Positions 44,165-52,702 of a stretch of 64,000 bases of DNA are shown piece by piece. Each line of letters opens with the position of its first letter. Position 1 is the first letter of the stretch. The notes beneath the pieces were generated by a model. That model was not told the DNA's origin, did no database searches, and was given only the letters and a program-made list of their open reading frames with translations. Source of the DNA: Mesorhizobium sp. INR15 (GTDB lineage: Bacteria > Pseudomonadota > Alphaproteobacteria > Rhizobiales > Rhizobiaceae). The stretch covers positions 3,978,001 to 4,042,000 of the forward strand of contig NZ_CP045496.1 of assembly GCF_015500075.1 (NCBI RefSeq), in the 5' to 3' direction. Both the position numbers and the translations under genes were made by a program.

Positions 44165-45787
44165 ATGGCCGCTGAGACATACGACTACATCATCGTTGGC
44201 GCCGGCTCCGCCGGTTGCGCCTTGGCCTACAGGCTTTCTGAAGACGCAAACGTGCGCGTGCTTGTGCTCGAGGCCGGCGGTTGGGACACAAACCCGCTGA
44301 TCCACATACCGCTGGGTTGGCCACGCCTTTTGCTCAAGCGCATGGACGATTGGATGTACTTTTCAGAGCCGCAGCCTGAGATCGGCAACAGGCCGATGGA
44401 GTTCGCGCGTGGAAAGGTCATTGGCGGCTCCTCCTCGATCAACGCAATGGCCTATGTGCGCGGAAATCGGGCCGACTACGATCGCTGGGCCGCCAGTGGC
44501 CTCCAGGGGTGGTCTTACGATGAGGTCTTGCCATATTTCCGGCGGCAGGAGACGTGGGAAGGAGGAGCCGATGCCTTCCGAGGCGGCGGCGGTCCTCTCG
44601 CCACCAGGTTCTCGCGGTTCAAGGATCCGTTGGTCGAGGCATTCACAGCCGCCGGCCTCGCCGCTGGGCATCCATACACGCCCGACTACAACGGCGCCCA
44701 GCAGGAAGGTTTTGGTGAATGGCAATTCACCATCAAGGATGGCCGCCGCTGCAGTGCGGCCACCGCCTATCTGAAGCCGGCATTGAGGCGGCGAAACGTG
44801 ACCTTGAAGCTCAAGGCCCTAGCCACCCAGGTCGAATTCGAGAATGACCGCGCCACCGGTGTCAGGTATCTGCGGCACGGATCGATCCACACCGTCCATG
44901 CCGAACGCGAGGTCATCCTGTGTGGTGGCGTCGTCAACTCACCCCAGTTGCTCAACCTGTCCGGCATCGGCGACCCACGCGAACTCAGGGCCGCGGGAGT
45001 GTCGACCCGGGTAGAGCTTGCCGGCGTCGGCAAGAATCTCCAAGACCACATCTCGGCCGCTGTCCACTACCGCCGCAGCGAGGCTGGCGCGTTGTACAAG
45101 CGCATGCGCGCCGATCGCATCATCCGCGACCTCGCAAGTGCATATTTCTTCGGAAAGGGCGTGGCCACCGACCTGCCTTCAGGCAGCATGGCGTTTCTCA
45201 AGAGTTCCCCAGACGTCCCGATTCCTGATCTGCAATTCAAGCCTATTGCCGCGCCGATGACGGCCACGCCGCATCTGGGACCTCTCTACAGGGGCTATGA
45301 AGACGGCTTTGCGCTGAGGGCAATCGTCGTACGGCCGGAAAGCCGGGGGCATATCAGCCTGAAGACCGATGACCCGAGAATGGCTCCTCGGATCCTGCAG
45401 AATTTTCTCACCAGTGAAAACGACCGCAAGCTGCTTCGCACCGGCCTTCGGATGGCAAGGGATATTGGTCGCCAGGAGCCGATGCGGAAATATGTCGATC
45501 GCGAAATCGCGCCAGCCGGATTCTCGGATGGCGAGATCGACGAGCATATTCATGCGACCGCGATAACTGTCCACCATCCACTTGGCACCTGCAAAATGGG
45601 TACGGAGGCAGATCCGTTGGCGGTGGTGGACACAAGCCTTCGGGTTCGCGGGACGCGTGGACTGAGGGTCGTTGATGCATCGGTCATGCCCGACCTCGTG
45701 GGCGGCAACATCAATGCGCCGGTCATAATGATTGCCGAGAAAGCCGCGGATATTATCGCTGGCCGCTCGTTGCTTTCAGGCAGCTGA
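44165..45787 (+). CDS. GMC-family FAD oxidoreductase, cassette gene 6
   Basis: 540 residues from ATG 44165 (TTG 44162 is an option). FAD site DYIIVGAGSAGCALAYRLSE, GMC signature GKVIGGSSSINAMAYVRGN, second signature LCGGVVNSPQLLNLSGIGDP, active-site His region TVHHPLGTCKMG and VVDASVMPDLVGGNINAPVI. It resembles choline/alcohol dehydrogenases. It is related to the GMC gene at 16630 but clearly diverged. As the last cassette gene it could feed an aldehyde to one of the two ALDHs. A terminator follows. Confidence 0.92.
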   Translation: MAAETYDYIIVGAGSAGCALAYRLSEDANVRVLVLEAGGWDTNPLIHIPLGWPRLLLKRMDDWMYFSEPQPEIGNRPMEFARGKVIGGSSSINAMAYVRGNRADYDRWAASGLQGWSYDEVLPYFRRQETWEGGADAFRGGGGPLATRFSRFKDPLVEAFTAAGLAAGHPYTPDYNGAQQEGFGEWQFTIKDGRRCSAATAYLKPALRRRNVTLKLKALATQVEFENDRATGVRYLRHGSIHTVHAEREVILCGGVVNSPQLLNLSGIGDPRELRAAGVSTRVELAGVGKNLQDHISAAVHYRRSEAGALYKRMRADRIIRDLASAYFFGKGVATDLPSGSMAFLKSSPDVPIPDLQFKPIAAPMTATPHLGPLYRGYEDGFALRAIVVRPESRGHISLKTDDPRMAPRILQNFLTSENDRKLLRTGLRMARDIGRQEPMRKYVDREIAPAGFSDGEIDEHIHATAITVHHPLGTCKMGTEADPLAVVDTSLRVRGTRGLRVVDASVMPDLVGGNINAPVIMIAEKAADIIAGRSLLSGS

Positions 45788-46267
45788 CGCGCTCCGCGCG
45801 CGACCTCACTTGGCAACTGGCGTCCAACGCTCCGCTGCCCCTTAGCGGAGTTTTGCAGTCATTGGTCCGAACTCATGCTGGCGGGGATGCCCTAGGTTGC
45901 CTGCGGAAAACCGGTCTCTGCCATCGATTGGATGTCAAACATCGACGCAACTCAGCGCTCGCGCTCGCTCGCCACCGTTACGTCACTGGTGACCCCGCGA
46001 AGCGGATCCGCAACAGCCACCACCAATATAGCCATGCCGAAAAAGGAAGGGGTTGACGCAGTTCCAAGAGGACGCGCCTGCCGAGGCGGTCAAGGTCAAC
46101 GGCGCCGATCCCGATTTCCATCGTCGCGATTCCCGTGACAATCCCATCTTCGCTATTACCTGTTTTTCTACGCCAGAGCCCTAAGCGATCGATTTTCTGT
46201 TGATCCGACCGGGCAGTCGGCTCATTTATCGCAGGGAGCAAACGACGCGAAGGAAGACGCCAGGAAT
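45788..46267. other. 480-base intergenic region between cassette and radC
   Basis: Apart from the terminator at 45830-45854 nothing recognisable is seen. Short open frames on both strands lack family features. It marks the boundary between the accessory block and the backbone gene radC. Confidence 0.6.
45830..45854 (+). terminator. Rho-independent terminator after the cassette
   Basis: Perfect 7-bp stem CTCCGCT / AGCGGAG with loop GCCCCTT and a TTTT run, 43 bases after the GMC stop. Confidence 0.8.
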
Positions 46268-47026
46268 TCAGATCAGCAGCAGGCCCTTCATGCTGGCATA
46301 GCCCTTGCGGCCGATGATGATGTGGTCGTGCACCGAGATACCCAGCCGCTTGCCGGCTTCGACGATTTCCTTGGTCATCTCGATATCGGCGCGCGACGGT
46401 GTCGGGTCGCCGGAGGGATGGTTGTGCACCAGGATGATCGCTGTGGCGGAGAGTTCGAGCGCGCGCTTGACCACTTCGCGCGGATAGACCGGCGTATGAT
46501 CGACGGTGCCGACCTGCTGAACCTCGTCGGCGATCAGGGCGTTCTTCTTGTCCAAGAAGAGGATGCGGAACTGCTCGCGTTCCTCGAAGGCCATGGCGGA
46601 GCGGCAATAATCCAGAACCTGCGTCCATGATGAGAGGAGTTCGCGGCCGCGGATTTCGCCGCGCAGCATGCGCTGTGCGGTCGCCGCAACGACCTTGAGA
46701 TCAAGCGCCACCGCCGAGCCGATGCCTTTGACCTCCTGCAACAGGCCAACCGGTGCCCCGAGTACCTCGGCCAGAGAGCCGAAGCGCGCCAGCAGTGCCT
46801 TGGCGACCGGCTTGGTGTCGGCGCGGGGAATCAGCCGGAACAGCAGAAGCTCCAGCAGTTCGTAGTCGGGCAAGGCGTCCGGGCCGGCGGCAGCAAAGCG
46901 CTCGCGCAGTCGGTCGCGATGGCCGAGATAGTCGGGTTTCTGCTCGATCACCTTGGCTTTGGCGGGCGGCGGCATGGGCCTTTCAGCGAAGAAGCTCCGC
47001 TCATCGTCATCGCTTGAAGTTGCCAT
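46268..47026 (-). CDS. radC: RadC-family JAB/MPN-domain protein
   Basis: 252 residues. N-terminal helix-hairpin-helix region (PDYELLELLLFRLIPRADTK, then LLQEVKGIGSAVALDLK) followed by the MPN domain with the JAMM metal motif H-N-H-P-S-G-D-P-x-P-S-x-x-D (VHNHPSGDPTPSRADIE). The family name reflects an old and doubtful link to DNA repair. ATG 47026 gives the normal protein; the frame is open 33 codons further upstream without match. In rhizobia it is a backbone gene near map, which here is 5.7 kb away, separated by accessory genes. Confidence 0.93.
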   Translation of the reverse strand: MATSSDDDERSFFAERPMPPPAKAKVIEQKPDYLGHRDRLRERFAAAGPDALPDYELLELLLFRLIPRADTKPVAKALLARFGSLAEVLGAPVGLLQEVKGIGSAVALDLKVVAATAQRMLRGEIRGRELLSSWTQVLDYCRSAMAFEEREQFRILFLDKKNALIADEVQQVGTVDHTPVYPREVVKRALELSATAIILVHNHPSGDPTPSRADIEMTKEIVEAGKRLGISVHDHIIIGRKGYASMKGLLLI

Positions 47027-47243
47027 ATGCCGCCCGTATCCAGCCTGCCGCGGATTGCCGATCCCAAAGAAAATACTAGGACGGCAAGTAAACGCGGTCG
47101 AGTTCTTTTGAACCGTGCCGATCAATCAATAGCAGTCAAGCAGTCACTCCCATTCGGCTGAAGGGAGTGCGCAATGTTGCGGCAATGGGAAACGCGCAAG
47201 CTTTTTGGTGTTGCCATTAATGGCACCCATCCGGAGAACCAAG

Positions 47244-47618
47244 ATGCCCAGCCTCGTTCGTATCCTGTTGTCTGCCGGGCTGCTTCTCAGTTTCAGTCCT
47301 GCCATGGCGGCCCCAGCCCCGACGACCGATGCCATGCCTATCAACAGCCGCGCCTATAAAAAGCCGCTGGTTCATTTCATCCAATCCTATGACCCCTGCA
47401 CCGATGGCCGTTTCAGCGACGGCAGGCCGCACGGTTGCGACGAGATCCTGCGCATGCTGGATAACAGGGAGCACTATCAGGAAAGTCGCGAGCGCTATGA
47501 TCCCTGCAAGGATGGCAGCGTCAGCGATGGCCGCCCGCGCGGTTGCCGCGAAATCATGCGCTGGCTACGAGACCGAAACGAGGACGAAGACTGGCGGCCA
47601 CGCAGACCCTGGAAATAG
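47244..47618 (+). CDS. Secreted protein with two cysteine-containing repeats
   Basis: 124 residues from ATG 47244 (GGAG upstream) with a signal peptide (VRILLSAGLLLSFSPAMAA). The mature part has two copies of a unit of about 35 residues: YDPCTDGRFSDGRPHGCDEI near 55 and YDPCKDGSVSDGRPRGCREI near 90. Each copy has two cysteines, spaced alike, which suggests one disulfide per unit and a metal- or ligand-binding Asp/Gly loop. No family is recognised. The end is charged (RNEDEDWRPRRPWK). Confidence 0.75.
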   Translation: MPSLVRILLSAGLLLSFSPAMAAPAPTTDAMPINSRAYKKPLVHFIQSYDPCTDGRFSDGRPHGCDEILRMLDNREHYQESRERYDPCKDGSVSDGRPRGCREIMRWLRDRNEDEDWRPRRPWK

Positions 47619-47649
47619 GGCGCGCCGGTCCGCCGCTTTGCTCGGCGTT

Positions 47650-48555
47650 TCAATTGTTTCCCAGGTAGTCCGTGCTCAGAAGTTCGTGCAGCCTCGTGGC
47701 CGCCGCGCTCAAGAATCCGTCTCGGCGCGTAACAATGAAAATTGGCATGGTCGGCGTGAGATCACCCACGCTGATCGTCACGAGTGTCCCGGACGCAAGC
47801 TCTTCCGCAACGCCGCTCTCGGTCATCAAGGCAAGGCCAAAGCCGGCTTCGACCAGACGCTTCTGCGCGGTCAAGCTGTCGACAGGGGTCCAGTTGACGT
47901 CGCCTAGTCCGAGCGTCCGAAAGATGCTGAACACATGGGAGGCCCAGATTTCGCGCTGCCCCGGAATTTCCGGGAAGGCTATCCATCTCTCGTCGACCAG
48001 TTGATTGAGCGATGCGATCGATTGGCCGGCCATGGCGTGGTCCGTCGAGCAGACGACAAGAAGCCTTTCAACGCCCAGGCACTCATAGTGCAGGTCGGGC
48101 GATCGATCCCGGTCGTAGCGGATGCCGATGGTGACTTCGCCACGCCGCACGAGATCGCTGACTTCGGTGCTTCGTACCGTCTGCAGCGCCAAGTCCACCG
48201 AGGGATGGCTGAGTGCGAAGCGCTTCAGGATGGCGGTCAGCCTGGTGCTGGCGAGCGTGCCCACGACCGCCAGTGACAGCGGGCCGGCGTTCTCCGTCTT
48301 GAGCGCATGCACGGCCGCCTCGGCATCTTGAAGTGCCGTAAGCGCGCGCTCGGCATAGGGCAACAGGACACGGCCTGCCTGGCTTAGTGCGATGCCGCTG
48401 GACATCCGCTCGAACAGCGGCATGCCGAGCTCCTGTTCCAGCATGTTTATGCGATGCGAAATGGCGGGCTGTGTCCTGTTCAAGACGCGAGCTGCGTTCG
48501 AAAAACCGCGCTGCCGATAGACCATCAGGAAGGTGTTCAGCGCCTCGGTGTCCAT
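47650..48555 (-). CDS. LysR-family transcriptional regulator
   Basis: 301 residues. HTH MVYRQRGFSNAARVLNRTQP, AISHRINMLEQELGMPLFER; effector domain LSLAVVGTLASTRLTAILKR onward. It is divergent from the PEP-mutase-like gene (gap 111 bases) and is likely its regulator. An ATTTG/CAAAT inverted repeat lies just upstream of the ATG (48569-48592). Confidence 0.92.
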   Translation of the reverse strand: MDTEALNTFLMVYRQRGFSNAARVLNRTQPAISHRINMLEQELGMPLFERMSSGIALSQAGRVLLPYAERALTALQDAEAAVHALKTENAGPLSLAVVGTLASTRLTAILKRFALSHPSVDLALQTVRSTEVSDLVRRGEVTIGIRYDRDRSPDLHYECLGVERLLVVCSTDHAMAGQSIASLNQLVDERWIAFPEIPGQREIWASHVFSIFRTLGLGDVNWTPVDSLTAQKRLVEAGFGLALMTESGVAEELASGTLVTISVGDLTPTMPIFIVTRRDGFLSAAATRLHELLSTDYLGNN

Positions 48556-48568
48556 CGCTCAGCTATAA

Positions 48569-48592
48569 ATTTGGTCTATGGGGTCGACAAAT
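48569..48592. promoter_or_regulatory. Candidate LysR-type site between divergent genes
   Basis: ATTTG (48569-48573) and CAAAT (48588-48592) form an inverted repeat with 14 bases between, 14 bases upstream of the lysR ATG. Short and common, hence only a candidate. Confidence 0.35.
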
Positions 48593-48666
48593 ATTAGAAA
48601 TTGGACGAATGGCGTCAAGCCAAATAGGCGTTGTCCCTGCTGGTGAATTGCACAGGAGATACGCTC

Positions 48667-49509
48667 GTGGCCACGCAAGTTGAAAAGGCTGACGCGTTCA
48701 AGGCGCTGCACGCGATGGAACGCGGCTTCGTGATGCCCAACGCGTGGGATGCCGGAAGCGCGATCGTCCTGGCGGATGGAGGCGTGCCGGCAATCGGCAC
48801 GACCAGCGCCGGCATCGCGTTTTCGCTCGGCAAGCCCGATTTCGATATTCGCGATGCGCGTTCCGTGCTGACCCGCCAGGAAATGTTTGAGCGTCTTCGG
48901 CAAATCGTCAGCGCCGTTACCTTGCCTGTCAATGGCGATCTGGAGGACGGCTATGGCGAGGGGCCCGAAGCTGTCGCCGACACCGTCAGATTGGCGATCG
49001 AGGTTGGGCTGGCAGGCGGCAACATTGAAGACAACAACCCGCGCACGGAGGGCCTTTACGAACAGGCCCTTGCCGTCGATCGGATAAGAGCAGCGAGAGC
49101 CGCCGTGACGGCAGCAGGCGGCGCCTTTGTCATCAATGCAAAGATCGACGCATTCCTCGTGCCGACGGTCAATCCATTGAAGGAAGCCATCACGCGGGCG
49201 AACCTGTTTCTCGAGGCGGGCGCGGATTGCGTCTACCCATGCGGACCCAACGACCTCGACACAATCAAAACGCTGGTCCGTGAAATCAATGGTCCGGTCA
49301 ACATAGTCATTGGCTGGGGAACCGTTCCGCTGAGCGTGCCGGTCTTGCTCGATATCGGTGTCAAGCGGGTCAGCCTCGGCGGCAGCATAGCGCGATCCGC
49401 GCTTGGTCTCGTTCGCCGCAGCGTCCGCGAATTGTGCGATCAGGGCACGATTGATTTCGCTGCCGACCAGATCGGCCAGCAGGAACTGAACGCTCTCTTT
49501 TCGCGGTGA
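48667..49509 (+). CDS. PEP mutase / isocitrate lyase-family protein
   Basis: 280 residues from GTG 48667, with AGGAG eight bases upstream. TIM-barrel motifs: RGFVMPNAWDAGSAIVLADG, IGTTSAGIAFSLG, and the metal/catalytic loop VNGDLEDGYGEGPEAV, then NIEDNN. This is the branch of unassigned PEP-phosphonomutase-like lyases (2-methylisocitrate-lyase-like, oxaloacetate-hydrolase-like), without the KKCGH loop of isocitrate lyase. It overlaps in context with an amino-acid binding protein and a P450. Confidence 0.88.
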   Translation: MATQVEKADAFKALHAMERGFVMPNAWDAGSAIVLADGGVPAIGTTSAGIAFSLGKPDFDIRDARSVLTRQEMFERLRQIVSAVTLPVNGDLEDGYGEGPEAVADTVRLAIEVGLAGGNIEDNNPRTEGLYEQALAVDRIRAARAAVTAAGGAFVINAKIDAFLVPTVNPLKEAITRANLFLEAGADCVYPCGPNDLDTIKTLVREINGPVNIVIGWGTVPLSVPVLLDIGVKRVSLGGSIARSALGLVRRSVRELCDQGTIDFAADQIGQQELNALFSR

Positions 49510-49637
49510 TGGCGGCAATACGGCGCTATCCGCGCCGGCATGTGCCACCCAAGCCTCACCAAGACGAAACACGGAGATCGGTAGCCGATACTCCGATCAA
49601 AGAATCTCGGCTCAACACATCAAAAGGGGGAATAGGA

Positions 49638-50663
49638 ATGAACAGGATACTGAAGCTTGCATTTTCAATGCCGCTGCTTGCGCTTGCAATGCCGGCAGCA
49701 GCGGGCACGCTTGAGAACGTCAAGGCTGCGGGTTTCGTCAAATGTGGTGTGAGCACAGGCGTCGCCGGGTTTTCAGCTCCCAATGACAAGGGCGAATGGT
49801 CCGGTCTCGACGTCGATCTCTGCCGTGCCGTTGCCGCTGCGATCTTCGACGATCCCAATGCGGTCAAATTCTCTCCGCTGTCGGCCAAGGAGCGGTTTAC
49901 GGCCATTCAGTCGGGCGAGGTCGACATCCTGCAATACAACACGACCTGGTCGCTCAGCCGTGACACGGCTCTCGGCTTGAATTTCCGCGCCGTGAACTAC
50001 TATGACGGCCAGGGATTCATGATCAATTCCAGGAAGTTGCCCGAGGTGAAATCGGCTCGGCAGCTTGCCGGCGCCTCGGTCTGCATCCAGACCGGCACAA
50101 CCAGCGAGCTGAACGTCGCCGACTACTTCAGGGCCAACAACATAGAGTACAATCCGGTCGTCTTCGAAAAGCTCGAGGAGATCCGCTCCGCCTATGATTC
50201 CGGCCGTTGCGATGTCGTCACGCTCGACCAGTCGGCCCTGTACAGCGTCCGCCTGACGCTCGCTGATCCGGCCGACCACATCGTCCTCCCCGAGGTCATC
50301 TCGAAGGAGCCACTCGGGTCCGCCGTGCGCCAGGGCGATGATAAATGGTTCGATATCGTCAGTTGGGCGCATTATGCGATGGTCACGGCCGAGGAACTGG
50401 GCATCACCCGGGCCAATGTCGATGACATGAAAGTCAACGGCAATTCCGAGGTGAAGCGCGTGCTTGGCCAGGAGGCCGACAGCAAGCTGGGGGCGGACCT
50501 TGGTCTCGAAAGTGACTGGGTCGCCCGCATCATCAAACATGTCGGCAATTATGGTGAGGTTTTCGACCGCGATGTCGGCTCCGGAAGCCCGCTGAAGATC
50601 GCCCGCGGCATCAACACTTTGTGGAGCAATGGCGGCCTCCAGTATGCGCCGCCGCTTCGCTGA
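49638..50663 (+). CDS. General L-amino-acid ABC substrate-binding protein (AapJ/BztA-like)
   Basis: 341 residues from ATG 49638 with signal peptide (ILKLAFSMPLLALAMPAAAG). Type II binding fold: VKCGVSTGVAGFSAPNDKGE, WSGLDVDLCRAVAAAIF, VDILQYNTTWSLSRD. This matches AapJ of the Aap system, which imports many L-amino acids. The permeases (AapQM) and ATPase (AapP) are not nearby, so it is an orphan, perhaps working with the Aap system elsewhere. Confidence 0.9.
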   Translation: MNRILKLAFSMPLLALAMPAAAGTLENVKAAGFVKCGVSTGVAGFSAPNDKGEWSGLDVDLCRAVAAAIFDDPNAVKFSPLSAKERFTAIQSGEVDILQYNTTWSLSRDTALGLNFRAVNYYDGQGFMINSRKLPEVKSARQLAGASVCIQTGTTSELNVADYFRANNIEYNPVVFEKLEEIRSAYDSGRCDVVTLDQSALYSVRLTLADPADHIVLPEVISKEPLGSAVRQGDDKWFDIVSWAHYAMVTAEELGITRANVDDMKVNGNSEVKRVLGQEADSKLGADLGLESDWVARIIKHVGNYGEVFDRDVGSGSPLKIARGINTLWSNGGLQYAPPLR

Positions 50664-50817
50664 CCGAAGCGGGAAGGGTGATTCGCCGACGGCGAACACG
50701 AGGACACCGAGCCCATCAAGAAAATCTATCGGCACCAAAGAAACTACACATTCGACGAGCGGGGGCTGGCCAGCTAAGCGATCCCGCCACCACCAGTGCG
50801 AAGGAGAACCAGGCGTG

Positions 50818-52086
50818 ATGAGTGAAAGACGGAAGGCCGGAGCTGAGGTGACCCATCCCACGAGCGGCAACTCCGCTCTGTCCAATGAGGTTGCGCAGGA
50901 GCCGGCTCATGTGCGGGCAGCAGCGGCGCACCCCAACCCCTATCCGTTCTATTCGCGGCTGGTGGCGGGCGCGCCGATCTATCGGGAAGGACCCACGGGG
51001 CCGTGGATCGCGGTCAGCGCGGCGGCGGTGAACGCTGTGCTGACCAGCCCGCTTTGCCTGACGAGGCCGGCGGGCAACCCGGTGCCCGAGCCGATGGCCG
51101 GCACGCCTGTCGCCGAGATATTCAGCCGTCTCGTGCGGATGAACGACGGGGAAATCCATTGTCCTTTGAAGAGTACGGTGGCGTCGGCCCTCGAAGGGTT
51201 GAGCGACCGTCGGGTCGCTGACCTCACCAAAAATCTGGCAACGGACCTGGCCGCGACTATTGGGCCGGAGATGGACGATGAGCGGTTGACGCGATTCATC
51301 TACACGCTGCCGGCGGAGGTCATCATGAGCCTGCTGGGCATTCCGGCCGTCAGCTTTGCCGAAGTAGCAGGCTGGATGGGCGACTACGGCACGGCGGCGG
51401 CATCGGCTGTTACGGGTGTTCCTCCAGTAAGCTCCGATATCATGTCAGCCGGCGCCGAAAGCTCCGCCATGCTTCTTCGCCTGTTCCGTGATCTGTTCGA
51501 GGCGCCAAGCGATGATGACGGCTCGCTCTTTGGGGCGCTTGCGCGCCAGGCGGCCCGTTCCGGCAAGCCAGATGCGGAGATGGTGATCGCCAATGGCATC
51601 GGGTTGATGGCGCAAGGTTTCGCCGGAACCGCCGCGCTGATCGGCTCGACCCTTGTCGCACTGGCGCGGCATCCTGATGTCCTGGCAGCTGTTCGTGGTG
51701 ACCGGACACTGCTCGGCCAAGCCGTTCATGAGGTGCTGCGCCACGATCCGATAACCCACAGCACCCTTCGTTTCGTGGACAAGGGCGGCATTGTCGCGGG
51801 GCAGCCGATGTTGGCGGGCGACATGATCATCGTCACGCTGGCGGCGGCCAGCCGCGATCCGGCGCTCAATCCCGATCCCGATCGTTTCGATATTTTCCGC
51901 GAAAACCGCAAATATCTGGAGTTCGGAACGGGCGTGCATGCGTGCCCGAGCGTCCAGCTGGCGACCACGATCGCTGAAGTTGCTCTGAACCATCTGCTTG
52001 AGCGAGGGGTAGGGCTCAACGGACTGGAAAAGCGTGTGTCTTACAGGCCCTCCGCCCATGTCCGCATGCCGGTTTTCAACGCCTAG
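50818..52086 (+). CDS. Cytochrome P450 with atypical I-helix and haem loop
   Basis: 422 residues; GTG 50815 or ATG 50818, with AAGGAG upstream. The K-helix ExxR is in QAVHEVLRHDPITHSTLRF. The haem loop is KYLEFGTGVHACPSVQLATT: Cys present, but the usual Gly two after Cys is Ser. In the I-helix NGIGLMAQGFAGTAALIGST the acidic residue and the Thr of the canonical AGxET pair are Ala and Gly. The acid-alcohol pair for oxygen activation is thus absent. No ferredoxin or reductase is adjacent. Confidence 0.88.
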   Translation: MSERRKAGAEVTHPTSGNSALSNEVAQEPAHVRAAAAHPNPYPFYSRLVAGAPIYREGPTGPWIAVSAAAVNAVLTSPLCLTRPAGNPVPEPMAGTPVAEIFSRLVRMNDGEIHCPLKSTVASALEGLSDRRVADLTKNLATDLAATIGPEMDDERLTRFIYTLPAEVIMSLLGIPAVSFAEVAGWMGDYGTAAASAVTGVPPVSSDIMSAGAESSAMLLRLFRDLFEAPSDDDGSLFGALARQAARSGKPDAEMVIANGIGLMAQGFAGTAALIGSTLVALARHPDVLAAVRGDRTLLGQAVHEVLRHDPITHSTLRFVDKGGIVAGQPMLAGDMIIVTLAAASRDPALNPDPDRFDIFRENRKYLEFGTGVHACPSVQLATTIAEVALNHLLERGVGLNGLEKRVSYRPSAHVRMPVFNA

Positions 52087-52237
52087 GATATCCGCGATGG
52101 TTCTTGGCTCGCCTTGGGGTTGGACCGATTTTCCTGGAACAAACTCTGCTTGCCAGCGTGGCCTCGTGTTCCCATATCCGGTCTCTATTTCTCCTGCCCG
52201 GACTTTGAGGGCAGAGGGTCAGAAGAGGCAAGCCGCC

Positions 52238-52615
52238 ATGAACCGGGACAATGTGGTCGATATCTATTGCGCGGCCTGGGGCGAGGCGGATCCAATCCGG
52301 CGGGATGGAATCCTGAAGCCGGTCTGGGCCGAGCGCGCCACTTACACCGATCCAACCGCGCATCTTGTCAGCAGGTCCGAGTTGATAGCGCATATCGGCC
52401 AGGTGCTGGCGCACTATCCCGGCTCGCATATCGAACGCACGAGCGCCGTCGACGCTCATCATTCGGTCGCGCGGTTCACCTGGAAAATGATCCTCGCCGA
52501 TGGATCTTCACTGCCCGAAGGCATCGACTTCGTGGAATTCACGGAGGCTGGAACGCTTAATCGCGTTGTCGGATTTTTCGGGCCGCTTTCGGCGTCGGGC
52601 GCTGCCAGGCGATAG
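52238..52615 (+). CDS. NTF2/SnoaL-like small protein
   Basis: 125 residues from ATG 52238 (AGAGG upstream). DIYCAAWGEADPIRRDGILK, then WAERATYTDPTAHLVSRSEL, and a C-terminal SLPEGIDFVEFTEAGTLNRV fit the cone-shaped NTF2-like fold; the D-P after TYT is the common ligand or catalytic position. The family includes isomerases and polyketide cyclases and many unknowns. It lies 151 bases after the P450 and may act on the same compound. Confidence 0.78.
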   Translation: MNRDNVVDIYCAAWGEADPIRRDGILKPVWAERATYTDPTAHLVSRSELIAHIGQVLAHYPGSHIERTSAVDAHHSVARFTWKMILADGSSLPEGIDFVEFTEAGTLNRVVGFFGPLSASGAARR

Positions 52616-52702
52616 CCGTAGGACATCGCCACGGTCTGCCATCCCATTGTTTTTACGCAATCCAGGACGGAAGGTTGACTCGCGCGTTCTCCAGAATGGC
52701 GC

